From Alistipes sp. (lineage in GTDB: Bacteria > Bacteroidota > Bacteroidia > Bacteroidales > Rikenellaceae): a stretch of 64,000 nt of DNA. Location: assembly GCA_017631275.1 (NCBI GenBank), contig JAGBTQ010000026.1, positions 1 through 64,000 of the forward strand. Reading direction: 5' to 3'. The position numbers and the translations under genes were made by a program. Below, one piece after another: positions 34,284 to 41,747 of the stretch. The notes under the pieces are model-generated. The model was not told the origin of the DNA, did no database searches, and saw only the letters and a program-made list of their open reading frames with translations. Every line of letters starts with the position of its first letter. The first letter of the stretch is position 1.

Positions 34284-35438
34284 ATGAAGAAAATTTTGCT
34301 TTCACTTTGCGTTGCTGTGTTGGCATGTGCTGCAGTGTCAGCTCAGGAGACAGCAACCGAGAAGCCTCGTTGGAAGGGCGTTGAGACAAACAAGTTCTGG
34401 CACAACTGGGAGCTATCTGTAGGTGGCGGTATCGCTCACCTCGATATGAACACTCGTGGTGGCGAGCCAGGTAAGGTTGGTGCAAACACAGGCTGGAACC
34501 TTAACGGTGCTGCTACAAAGTGGTTCCACCCAATCGTGGGTGCTCGTGTTCAGCTCGAGGTAGGTAAGTTCAAGAACGTGCCTTACGAGGGTGCTGCTAA
34601 GTTCAACACTCCTTACGTTTTCCTCCACGCTGATGCTATGCTCAACCTCTCTAACTGGATTGGTGGCTACCGCGAGGACCGCATCTACTATGCTATCCCT
34701 TACCTCAGCTTTGGCTACAGCGCGACTGGCTTCAACCGTAAGGATCTTAGCTCAAACAAGGAGTTCGCTGCTGGTGTAGGTTTGCTCAACAAGTTCCGCG
34801 TAACTGAGTATCTCGACATTCAGCTCGACCTTCGTACATGGATTTTGCCTGAGGACGGTGTTCCTGCAAAGATTCAGGGTGGTGGCCGTTTCGCTCCAGC
34901 ATTGGTTGGCTCAGTAGGCGTTGCTTACCGCTTCAACAAGCGTGACTGGAATGTTGCTATCCAGCAGACTGAGGTTGATGGCTACCTTGACGCTATCGAC
35001 GGCCTTAAGAAGGATCTTAAGCATGCTAACGACAACATCAACACTGTAAACGACAAGTGCGCAGAGCTTGAGGCTGAGAACGCTAAGCTTAAGAAGACTG
35101 TAGCTCCTGCAGCAGCTGCTCTCAATGTTGAGACTGTTGTATTCTTCGAGAAGAACGTATACGAGCTTTCGGCATTTGGTGAGGCTGTTCTTTCTAAGTA
35201 TGTTGCCTCTGTTAAGAACACTGACCACAAGGTTACTATCGTAGGTCACGCCGACAATACAACAGGTTCTAAGGAGTACAACGAGAAGATCTCTCAGAAG
35301 CGTGCTGAGGCTGTTAAGGCATTCATCGTAGCTAATGGCATCGACGAGAGCCGCATCGAGGTTAAGTGGGAGGGTGATTCTGCACTTCCATTTGCTGATG
35401 GTGATGCTGAGGTTAATCGTTGCGTAGTAATCAAGTAA
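34284..35438 (+). CDS. OmpA-family outer membrane protein
   Basis: 384 residues. Signal peptide ~1-20 (cleavage after VSA). Residues ~40-225 form the N-terminal beta-barrel (WELSVGGGIAHLDM, VGARVQLEVGKF, FAPALVGSVGVAYRF). A short coiled coil (~238-270, DGLKKDLKHANDNINTVNDK) leads to the OmpA/MotB peptidoglycan-binding domain at about 280-384 (TIVGHADNTTGSKEYNEKIS, KRAEAVKAFIVANGIDESRI). It anchors the outer membrane to the wall. Strong codon bias suggests it is abundant. It ends NRCVVIK. The stop codon abuts structured element copy 3, its likely terminator. Confidence 0.94.
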   Translation: MKKILLSLCVAVLACAAVSAQETATEKPRWKGVETNKFWHNWELSVGGGIAHLDMNTRGGEPGKVGANTGWNLNGAATKWFHPIVGARVQLEVGKFKNVPYEGAAKFNTPYVFLHADAMLNLSNWIGGYREDRIYYAIPYLSFGYSATGFNRKDLSSNKEFAAGVGLLNKFRVTEYLDIQLDLRTWILPEDGVPAKIQGGGRFAPALVGSVGVAYRFNKRDWNVAIQQTEVDGYLDAIDGLKKDLKHANDNINTVNDKCAELEAENAKLKKTVAPAAAALNVETVVFFEKNVYELSAFGEAVLSKYVASVKNTDHKVTIVGHADNTTGSKEYNEKISQKRAEAVKAFIVANGIDESRIEVKWEGDSALPFADGDAEVNRCVVIK

Positions 35439-35568
35439 ATTTCTCGTGATAAGCCGCAATCTGCGGCACATCGCTAAAAGCTGACCACCACGGGCTGTAC
35501 TATTTGTACTATCCCGTGGTGGTCCCTTTTTCGATGTGTCACATCTCACGACTTCTAACGAGAAATTA
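35436..35568 (+). repeat. Structured intergenic element, copy 3 (diverged)
   Basis: Ends AATTTCTCGT (35438-35447) and ACGAGAAATT (35558-35567) pair over 10 bp; the T-to-C change against copies 1 and 2 is matched by A-to-G on the other side. The internal hairpins have other sequences but the same order: GCCGCA-atc-TGCGGC (35453-35467); a 12-bp stem 35483-35494/35513-35524 whose tip keeps GTAC-tattt-GTAC; and GATGT-gtc-ACATC (35533-35545). The long stem is followed by CCTTTTT. It begins at the stop codon of the OmpA-family gene. Confidence 0.87.
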
Positions 35569-35704
35569 GTGCGCTGATTTAGGTGGTAGATTAAGGAGTT
35601 TAGTGAATTTAAAGAGTTTAGTGATAGCCTTTCCCTAAGTTCCTTAAATTCCCTATCCTCCCTATCTTCCACATCTATCCCATTCGTCCCATTTATCCCA
35701 TAAA
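35567..35704. repeat. AGTGCGCTGA motif and 9-base repeat arrays
   Basis: agtgcgctga at 35568-35577, then GAGTTTAGT/GAATTTAAA/GAGTTTAGT (35597-35623), TCCCTAAGT/TCCTTAAAT/TCCCTATCC runs (35632-35660) and CCCATTCGT/CCCATTTAT/CCCAT (35679-35701). It matches 29587-29752 over most of its length. A small hairpin motif, cgcgcgaagcacgc, follows at 35712-35725. No gene is present. Confidence 0.7.
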
Positions 35705-35727
35705 ATTAACCCCGCGCGAAGCACGCT

Positions 35728-36303
35728 TTACTTCACATCGAAGTTAAGCAGCGTCTTGTTGCCGATGCGTAGTTTGAGGTTGTCGCCAGCCTTGATGTCG
35801 AACTGCTGGGGCGAGCCAAGATATATAAGGTCACCAATGCGCAGGGTCATATTCTCCGACAGGTGGCTGATGATCTTGTCGGGCGTGAAGCGCATATCCG
35901 AAAGCTTGATGTGTGCCACCTCTGTGTCGTTAATGAGGAATGTAGCGCCCTCGAGCATGGCATCGCGACCAAGCGACTCGAGCGATAGTGCCGACGAGTG
36001 GTCGTAGCCCACAGCCTCGTCCCACGGTAGCGACTCGCGCCTAAGCTCCTCGAGGCGGTCGATAGCCGTAAACACCACGCCACCCATAACCGCGTCGATG
36101 CAGCGTGGGGCAAAGCGCTCGCCGATGCACTTAGCCAAGCGGCTAACCTTCAAGACGATATGTGGCTCGGCAACGATGCGACCGAGCGAGTCAGGGATAT
36201 AGAAGGCATCGTTATTACGCAAGAGTGCTGTGTCTGCCTTGAGGAAGAAGCGGGGTGTTGCGCCCGCCTCGCTATAGCTGTTTATGATGTTAATTAGTTT
36301 CAT
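35728..36303 (-). CDS. FAH-fold protein lacking usual metal-binding residues
   Basis: 191 residues. It matches the fumarylacetoacetate-hydrolase family by FFLKADTALLRNNDAFYIPD (about 19-38), LKVSRLAKCI, the FTAIDRLEELRRESLPW block and GDLIYLGSPQQFDIKAGDNL near the end. Active members carry Glu-x-Glu where this one has Glu-Pro-His (AEPHIVLK), and a metal Asp in a G-[ILV]-D-F-T-A-R-D motif where this one has GVVFTAID. The usual N-terminal His segment is also missing. It may therefore have lost hydrolase activity or act differently. Its ATG follows the lpxB stop directly, so the two are co-transcribed. Confidence 0.75.
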   Translation of the reverse strand: MKLINIINSYSEAGATPRFFLKADTALLRNNDAFYIPDSLGRIVAEPHIVLKVSRLAKCIGERFAPRCIDAVMGGVVFTAIDRLEELRRESLPWDEAVGYDHSSALSLESLGRDAMLEGATFLINDTEVAHIKLSDMRFTPDKIISHLSENMTLRIGDLIYLGSPQQFDIKAGDNLKLRIGNKTLLNFDVK

Positions 36304-37431
36304 CTATCGTAGTGTGTTAACAATATCTTCTGCAAATCTGTTGCTCGCGCCCTCCTTGCCAATCATCGTGCTAAGCTCCTCGAAATCGGCAAGCATGCGC
36401 TCACGCTCACTGCCCCCAGGGAGTATCGAACGTAGCTCCTCCGAGGCCATCTCCACGTCGAGCTTTGCCTTTACCAGCTCGCGCACAGCCTCACGTCCGA
36501 GGTTGATGTTAACGAGCGAGATAAAGGGAATACGCAGGAAGTAGGGCTTGAGTTTCTCGTAGAGCCAGGGCACGTGGTAGAGCACAACCTCGGGGATACG
36601 CATGAGTGCCGTCTCGAGGGTAGCTGTGCCCGAGCATACTATTGCCGCATCTGCCATGGCGAGGGTCTCCTGCGTGCGATCTACAACAATCTTCACGTTA
36701 TCCACGCCTGCAGTAATACGCTCATAGTGAGCGCGGTCTATCCACTTAACTGCCGTAACGACAAACTGGCGCTCTGGGAAGTGGCGGGCGATAGCAACCA
36801 TATCTGCAAGGTTGGCATTTATCTCCGAGAGGCGACTGCCTGCCAAGAGCGCAACGATGCCCCTATCCTCCAGGTTATTCGCCTTGAGAAACTCCTCGCG
36901 TGTGGGGAGCATAGCTTGGCGCTCGGCAATATCATCTACCAAGGGGTTGCCACAGAACACCGGCTCGATGCCGTGACCACGGAAATACTCCGTCTCGAAG
37001 GGGAAGATGGTGTATAGGCGGTCGACATATCGGCGGAGGCTCTTCACCCTGCGCTCCTTCCACGCCCACACCTTGGGTGCTATGTAGTAGTATACCTTTA
37101 TGCCTCGGCTCTTTGCCCACTTGGCAATGCGGAGGTTGAAGGCAGGGTAGTCTATTAGGATGATGACGTCGGGCTGGAAGCGCTCGATATCTGCCTTGAC
37201 ATTGTCCATCTGCTCGAATATCGTGCGTAGGTTTTTGGCAACCTGCACAAAGCCGAAGAACGACATCTGGGTGTAGTGGTAGAGCATATTCTGCTCGCCA
37301 CCTGTGTGTGCCATAAGGTCGCCACCGCAAAAGCGGAACTCTGCCTCGCTATCGTGCATGGCTATGCCACGCATAAGCTTGCCACCATGCAAGTCGCCCG
37401 AGGGCTCGCCAGCAATAACGTAATACTTCAT
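36304..37431 (-). CDS. lpxB: Lipid-A-disaccharide synthase
   Basis: 375 residues, full length. LpxB joins UDP-diacylglucosamine and lipid X to make the lipid A disaccharide at the inner membrane. Conserved parts: YVIAGEPSGDLHGGKLM (4-20), the QMSFFGFVQVAKNL block (~55-68), DVIILIDYPAFNLRIAKWAK, YYIAPKVWAWKERR, VFCGNPLVDDI, LLAGSRLSEI and CSGTATLETALM (~266-277). It lies between rplS and the FAH-like gene, each with its own signals upstream. Confidence 0.97.
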   Translation of the reverse strand: MKYYVIAGEPSGDLHGGKLMRGIAMHDSEAEFRFCGGDLMAHTGGEQNMLYHYTQMSFFGFVQVAKNLRTIFEQMDNVKADIERFQPDVIILIDYPAFNLRIAKWAKSRGIKVYYYIAPKVWAWKERRVKSLRRYVDRLYTIFPFETEYFRGHGIEPVFCGNPLVDDIAERQAMLPTREEFLKANNLEDRGIVALLAGSRLSEINANLADMVAIARHFPERQFVVTAVKWIDRAHYERITAGVDNVKIVVDRTQETLAMADAAIVCSGTATLETALMRIPEVVLYHVPWLYEKLKPYFLRIPFISLVNINLGREAVRELVKAKLDVEMASEELRSILPGGSERERMLADFEELSTMIGKEGASNRFAEDIVNTLR

Positions 37432-37449
37432 CTTGAAAAAATCTTTCTA

Positions 37450-37457
37450 CAAAGATA
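37450..37457 (-). promoter_or_regulatory. -7 box TATCTTTG of lpxB
   Basis: On the minus strand, 18 bases before the lpxB ATG. The sequence upstream is A/T-rich without a clear TTG at the right distance. Confidence 0.62.
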
Positions 37458-37478
37458 GGCAAAATTTATGAAAAAAGA

Positions 37479-37504
37479 AAAGGCTACCGTGTGGGTAGCC
37501 TTTG
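37479..37504 (-). terminator. Terminator of rplS
   Basis: aaaggctacc pairs with ggtagccttt and the minus strand continues with TCTTTTTT. It lies 21 bases past the rplS stop and just upstream of the lpxB promoter. Confidence 0.88.
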
Positions 37505-37525
37505 TCTTTGGAGTTAAGAGGTGAA

Positions 37526-37903
37526 TTACTCAGCCTTCTTAACGATGCGACGCTCCTTGATACGAGCCTTCTTACCAGTGAGCTCACGTAGGTAGTAGAT
37601 ACGCTTGCGACGTACAACACCATACTTGTTCACCTCGATGTTGTCGATGTGTGGTGAGTAAAGAGGGAAGATACGCTCAACGCCTACGCCGTTAGAAACC
37701 TTACGGATAGTAAACATCTTAGTACGGCCAGAACCCTTAATCTGGATTACTACGCCACGGAAGCTCTGCAAACGCTCCTTGTTACCCTCTACGATACGGT
37801 AAGTTACGGTGATAGTATCACCTGCGCCAAACTGAGGTACGTCCTGCTCGCCCTTAGTCCACATCTGCTCGTTCACGAGTCTGATCAATGCATCCTTGTT
37901 CAT
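37526..37903 (-). CDS. rplS: 50S ribosomal protein L19
   Basis: 125 residues. Typical L19: FGAGDTITVTYRIVEGNKER (about 25-44), LQSFRGVVIQIKGSG, FTIRKVSNGVGVERIFPLYS (about 64-83), VRRKRIYYLRELTGKKARIK. L19 lies at the 30S-50S interface. In this genome it stands alone rather than with rimM and trmD, with its own promoter, long leader and terminator. Confidence 0.98.
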   Translation of the reverse strand: MNKDALIRLVNEQMWTKGEQDVPQFGAGDTITVTYRIVEGNKERLQSFRGVVIQIKGSGRTKMFTIRKVSNGVGVERIFPLYSPHIDNIEVNKYGVVRRKRIYYLRELTGKKARIKERRIVKKAE

Positions 37904-38057
37904 TGTTGCAACAAATTGTTAAATGGTTATCGCTCAACATTATCGCTGCAATAGCACTACCATAACATCACCCTCGATGTTAATCCCAACGCTTGGCCTA
38001 CAACCTATATTATAAGCCCACGCCCTTGCACCTTTGCCCAGTATAAGAGGTTGATAC
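37904..38057 (-). promoter_or_regulatory. Long structured leader of rplS
   Basis: About 150 untranslated bases separate the promoter from the ATG. In minus-strand sense there are ccaagcgttgg (self-complementary) and taacatc-gagggt-gatgtta (37982-37963), and two copies of agcgata near the start codon. Leaders of this kind in ribosomal protein genes can mediate autoregulation by the protein; here that is inferred only. Confidence 0.45.
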
Positions 38058-38063
38058 GGGCTG

Positions 38064-38095
38064 CAAAGATATGTATAAATTATTAAATGACAAAG
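38064..38095 (-). promoter_or_regulatory. Promoter of rplS: TTTG, 19-base spacer, TATCTTTG
   Basis: On the minus strand CTTTG (38095-38091) and TATCTTTG (38071-38064) are 19 bases apart, an excellent match. The bases 38096-38195 hold no gene. Confidence 0.85.
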
Positions 38096-38195
38096 AGAAA
38101 CCCCAAAAAAAGAGTTTAGGGAGGGTAAAAGTTTGGGGAATTGCTCTTCCCTAAACCTCTACTCTCCCTAAACGTTATGCGTTAGAGGGTTAGCC

Positions 38196-39587
38196 CTATT
38201 TGCTCTTGCAATACTCGTCGATGGCCTTTGCTGCCTTACGACCAGCACCCATCGCGAGGATTACGGTTGCAGCGCCAGTAACAGCGTCGCCACCAGCAAA
38301 TACACCTGGGCGTGATGTTGTGCCTACCTCGTCAGCCTCGATGCAACCACGGCGGTTGATGTTCAAGCCGCTTGTTGTTGAGGCGATAAGTGGGTTAGGC
38401 GATGTACCGAGAGCCATGATAACTACGTCGCAGTCGATGACAAAGTCTGAGCCTGCCTTCTCCTGTGGTGAGCGACGACCCGATGCATCAGGCTCGCCAA
38501 GCTCCATTTCCACGCAGTTGATGCCCTTAACCCAGCCATCCTCAGTGCCGAGGATAGATGTTGGGTTGGTGAGCATGCGGAACTCGATGCCCTCCTCCTT
38601 GGCGTGGTGCACCTCCTCCTTACGTGCAGGAAGCTCTGCCTCGCCACGGCGATATACGATAACTGCCTCAGCACCAAGACGCTTAGCGGTACGTACTGCG
38701 TCCATAGCCACATTGCCACCACCTACAACAACAACCTTCTTACCTACATATACTGGGGTGTCGTTATGCTCAGGATCCCAAGCACCCATGAGGTTTACAC
38801 GTGTGAGGAACTCGTTAGCCGACAATACGCCGTTGAGGTTCTCGCCCTCGATGCCCATGAAGCGAGGAAGACCTGCACCCGAGCCTACGAATACTGCGTC
38901 GTAGCCCTCCTTATCAAGGAGTGAGTCGATGGTCATGGTGCGACCCACGATAACATCGGTCTCGAACTTAACGCCGAGCTTCTTAACCTCGTTAATCTCG
39001 CGAGCAACAACTCTATCCTTAGGCAAGCGGAACTCAGGAATACCGTACGATAGCACGCCACCAAGGCGGTGAAGAGCCTCGAATACGTCAACCTTGTAGC
39101 CGAGCTTAGCAAGGTCAGAGGCACATGCCAAGCCTGCAGGGCCACTGCCCACAACAGCCACGCGCTTGCCGTTAGGCTCGATTGCTACGCTCTCAACCTC
39201 TGCTGAGTGCTCCAATGCCCAGTCGCCAACATAGCGCTCGAGCTTACCGATAGCCACAGCCTCGCCCTTGATGCCAAGAACACATGAGCCCTCGCACTGC
39301 GACTCCTGAGGACATACACGACCACAGATTGATGGTAGTGAGCTGTCGGCGTGAATGGTGTCGGCAGCAGCACGTAGGTCGCCCTCGGTGATGTGGTGGA
39401 TAAATGTTGGGATATTGATGTTTACGGGGCATGCAGCCACGCAACGTGGGTTCTTACAGTTTAGGCATCGGGTAGCCTCCAATGCTGCCTCCTCGGCGTT
39501 ATAGCCGTAGCATACCTCCTCGAAGTTGGTAGCACGCACCTTTGGGTCTTGTTCGCGGACAGCGACACGTGGTATCTTATTTGCCAT
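38196..39587 (-). CDS. gltA: NADPH-dependent glutamate synthase small-chain homologue / NfnB-like flavoprotein
   Basis: 463 residues. N-terminal cysteine motifs for two iron-sulfur clusters (CLNCKNPRCVAACPVNI at about 41-57 and CGRVCPQESQCEGSC at about 88-102), FAD site VAVVGSGPAGLACASDLAKL (~144-163), and NAD(P) site VVVGGGNVAMDAVRTAKRLG (~287-306). GGDAVTGAATVILAMGAGR (~433) closes the fold. Paired with the preceding FAD/NAD-binding gene this is the arrangement of NfnAB, the NADH-dependent ferredoxin:NADP oxidoreductase. A GOGAT role is less likely because no large subunit is nearby. It overlaps that gene by 11 bases. Confidence 0.93.
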   Translation of the reverse strand: MANKIPRVAVREQDPKVRATNFEEVCYGYNAEEAALEATRCLNCKNPRCVAACPVNINIPTFIHHITEGDLRAAADTIHADSSLPSICGRVCPQESQCEGSCVLGIKGEAVAIGKLERYVGDWALEHSAEVESVAIEPNGKRVAVVGSGPAGLACASDLAKLGYKVDVFEALHRLGGVLSYGIPEFRLPKDRVVAREINEVKKLGVKFETDVIVGRTMTIDSLLDKEGYDAVFVGSGAGLPRFMGIEGENLNGVLSANEFLTRVNLMGAWDPEHNDTPVYVGKKVVVVGGGNVAMDAVRTAKRLGAEAVIVYRRGEAELPARKEEVHHAKEEGIEFRMLTNPTSILGTEDGWVKGINCVEMELGEPDASGRRSPQEKAGSDFVIDCDVVIMALGTSPNPLIASTTSGLNINRRGCIEADEVGTTSRPGVFAGGDAVTGAATVILAMGAGRKAAKAIDEYCKSK

Positions 39588-40440
39588 AGCAGTTACATTT
39601 ATGTTCGTGTTTATCTGATGCCTCTCTCTCCTGGTTCTTATACATGCCCTGACGACGGATTGCCTCGTCGAAATCTACCTTGTGGCCGTCGAACTCAGGG
39701 CCATCAACACATGTAAAGAGTGTCTTGCCACCTACCGATACTCGGCAAGCGCCACACATGCCTGTGCCGTCAACCATAAGGGCGTTGAGCGACACGGTAG
39801 TCTGAAGATCCCAAGCCTTGGTTGTGAGGCATACAAACTTCATCATGATCATAGGACCGATACATACGCACTCGTCGTACTTGCGACCCTCTCCCTCGAC
39901 AAGCTCCTTGATAAGGCCTGTCACCATGCCGTGATAGCCCTCCGAGCCGTCGTCTGTTGCGATGTGTACGTTACCAACCTTGCTCATCTCGTCGATGTAG
40001 ATGAGCATGCCTTTGGTCTTAGCACCAATAATAACGTCGGCAGTTACGCCATGCTCATGCAACCACTTAACCTGTGGATATACTGGAGCTGTGCCCACGC
40101 CACCAGCCACGAAGAGGTACTTGCGATTCTTAAGCTCCTCCAAAGGCATATGAACGAACTCTGATGGGCGACCAAGAGGACCTGCGAAGTCAGCCAACGA
40201 GTCGCCAACCTCAAGAGCGCATATCTTCTTTGTAGAGTGACCAATGGTCTGTGTTACGATGGTTACTGTGCCCTGCTCAACGTCGTAGTCGGCAATGGTG
40301 AGGGGAATGCGTTCGCCACCCTCATTGGCACGCACGATAACAAACTGACCAGGAAGGGCAGCACGTGCTACACGCTCCGCCGCAATCTTCATCTCGAAGA
40401 TGTTTTCTGCCAGCTTGCGTTTTTCAACGATCTTAAACAT
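39577..40440 (-). CDS. Sulfide/dihydroorotate dehydrogenase-like FAD/NAD-binding protein / NfnA-like
   Basis: 287 residues. A ferredoxin-reductase fold: FAD-binding part with RIPLTIADYDVEQGTVTIVT (~45-64), NAD-binding part with FVAGGVGTAPVYPQVKWLHE (~110-129), and a PyrK-like 2Fe-2S segment with DGTGMCGACRVSVGGKTLF then CVDGPEFDGH (~228-257). Together with the downstream gltA-type gene it forms an NfnAB-like pair that could couple ferredoxin, NADH and NADPH. It starts 15 bases after the stop of the DUF1573 gene and has no promoter of its own, so all three genes are probably one mRNA. Confidence 0.92.
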   Translation of the reverse strand: MFKIVEKRKLAENIFEMKIAAERVARAALPGQFVIVRANEGGERIPLTIADYDVEQGTVTIVTQTIGHSTKKICALEVGDSLADFAGPLGRPSEFVHMPLEELKNRKYLFVAGGVGTAPVYPQVKWLHEHGVTADVIIGAKTKGMLIYIDEMSKVGNVHIATDDGSEGYHGMVTGLIKELVEGEGRKYDECVCIGPMIMMKFVCLTTKAWDLQTTVSLNALMVDGTGMCGACRVSVGGKTLFTCVDGPEFDGHKVDFDEAIRRQGMYKNQEREASDKHEHKCNCYGK

Positions 40441-40455
40441 GTTGTAAGTTTTAAG

Positions 40456-41562
40456 TTAATATTTGTTTTGTCCTATTTGCTTGTATGTAGCTGTTACACG
40501 TATCACCTGATATGGTGTTATCGGGTCGTCGGTAACTATTGCCACCTGCTCAGAGAGTGATCCCTCTGACATGCCTCGCTTTGGCATGAGCACAATCTCG
40601 GTGGCATGTGTTGCACCAGGTTCAACGATAGTTCCCGCCTTTAGTGTGCACTCAACCTCTGGGCTGCTGCACCTCACGTCGCGAATTACGAGTGGTGCTT
40701 CGCCTCTGTTTGTTATTGTCAGTGTGGCACTAATGGGCAGCGCGTCGCTGTTTACATCCCCAAATTTAATGATTTTTTTCGAATATTGAGCTCTTGGCGA
40801 CAAAATATCGTCGTAAAAGTCGAAATTATCTACGGCAATACCATGTGCTGATAGGGTGTACTTGCCTCTTTTGCCGTTTACTTTAATCTCAAACTTATCG
40901 TCGAGAGAGCCATAACGCTTGCTCTTAAGAGGTAGCTCGTAGTAAAACTTTATGTCGGCAGAGGTGTGTGGCGCAACCGATTTTGGATACTCTGCTCTTA
41001 TTGCTCCCGACCTCTCGATGTGCTTTAGGCGTAGTCGTAATGTGCGGTCGGAGTTGTTGTATAGGGCTATGCGCTCTTCGTATTGCTTGCCATGCTCGAT
41101 ATATGCGAAGCCAGCAAAGGTGTTGTCGAAAAGTAGCCCATGCCCCATGTCGTAGAAGTATATCTCCTCGATGGTGCGCTCGCGCGGTGTTACACGACCT
41201 ATTATGCTTATCTCGAAGGGGGCATCGTAGCCCTCGACAAAGATAAATAGTGGGCGGTCGAACCTGCCTGGGCGGTTGAGTGGGTTGTACGACACCTTCA
41301 CCTCGAACGACTGCTTAGGGGCTATAACAACATTTTTATAGTCGGCAACAGTGCAGTCGCAGGTAGATACTATCTCGCTGATAGTAATCTCTTTATCAGA
41401 GGTGTTTATGATTGTAAACGAGCGTGTTACGATACCGTCGCTCTCGTTTATATGCCCAAAATCTACTCGCTCGGGCTCAAACCTCAGGACACACTCCTCG
41501 GCACTAACCTCGGTAAGCGAGAGTAGAGCCATACATATTATATATAATAAGTGTCGCATCAT
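40456..41562 (-). CDS. DUF1573 secreted protein
   Basis: 368 residues from MMRHLLYIICMALLSLTEVSA; the next codon is also ATG. An upstream start at 41577 would overlap the -7 box. Signal peptide ~1-21. A DUF1573 (ASPM/SPD-2/Hydin-like) immunoglobulin domain at about 25-120 has FEPERVDFGHI, ITISEIVSTCDCTVADY and RPGRFDRPLFIFVEG. A second such domain lies at about 260-360 (RAQYSKKIIKFGDVNSDALP, VIRDVRCSSPEVECTLKAG). It is envelope located with no known function, and is the first gene of the unit with the NfnAB-like pair. The mRNA looks leaderless. Confidence 0.88.
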   Translation of the reverse strand: MMRHLLYIICMALLSLTEVSAEECVLRFEPERVDFGHINESDGIVTRSFTIINTSDKEITISEIVSTCDCTVADYKNVVIAPKQSFEVKVSYNPLNRPGRFDRPLFIFVEGYDAPFEISIIGRVTPRERTIEEIYFYDMGHGLLFDNTFAGFAYIEHGKQYEERIALYNNSDRTLRLRLKHIERSGAIRAEYPKSVAPHTSADIKFYYELPLKSKRYGSLDDKFEIKVNGKRGKYTLSAHGIAVDNFDFYDDILSPRAQYSKKIIKFGDVNSDALPISATLTITNRGEAPLVIRDVRCSSPEVECTLKAGTIVEPGATHATEIVLMPKRGMSEGSLSEQVAIVTDDPITPYQVIRVTATYKQIGQNKY

Positions 41563-41566
41563 TTGG

Positions 41567-41597
41567 CAAAGATACAAATTTTAGCTAAGATGCAAAA
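41567..41597 (-). promoter_or_regulatory. Promoter of the DUF1573 unit, TATCTTTG four bases before ATG
   Basis: On the minus strand TTTTG (41597-41593), an 18-base spacer, then TATCTTTG (41574-41567). Only four bases separate the box from the ATG at 41562, so transcription would start at or next to the start codon. Confidence 0.78.
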
Positions 41598-41708
41598 CCC
41601 GTATAGTAAAACAATGTGGCATATTGGGTTGGTTGATAGATTTGTGCCTTTGGTTGAATTTGTGAAAAATATTTATTATGCAGATGAATATATCTATCTA
41701 TTTTGCAT

Positions 41709-41716
41709 TAAATTTG
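41709..41716 (+). promoter_or_regulatory. -7 box TAAATTTG for the beta-barrel gene
   Basis: A TAnnTTTG match 31 bases before the ATG at 41748; no clear -33 element. Moderate support only. Confidence 0.45.
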
Positions 41717-41747
41717 TGTAGCTTTTAACCTAATATCTAAAAAATCT

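Noticed and set aside
22683..35568. The cloverleaf-like elements as tRNA or tRNA-like genes
   Set aside because: There is no T-loop GTTCRA motif, no 7-bp acceptor followed by CCA, no anticodon arm of proper size, and the middle arm is far too long.
34911..35672. 253-residue minus-strand ORF across the OmpA gene and element copy 3
   Set aside because: It runs through the C-terminal coding part of the OmpA gene and a structured repeat. Its product is low-complexity Leu/Ser-rich sequence with no recognisable motif.
37904..38195. Known riboswitch in the gap before rplS
   Set aside because: No conserved core of TPP, cobalamin, SAM or FMN classes can be recognised; only generic hairpins are present.
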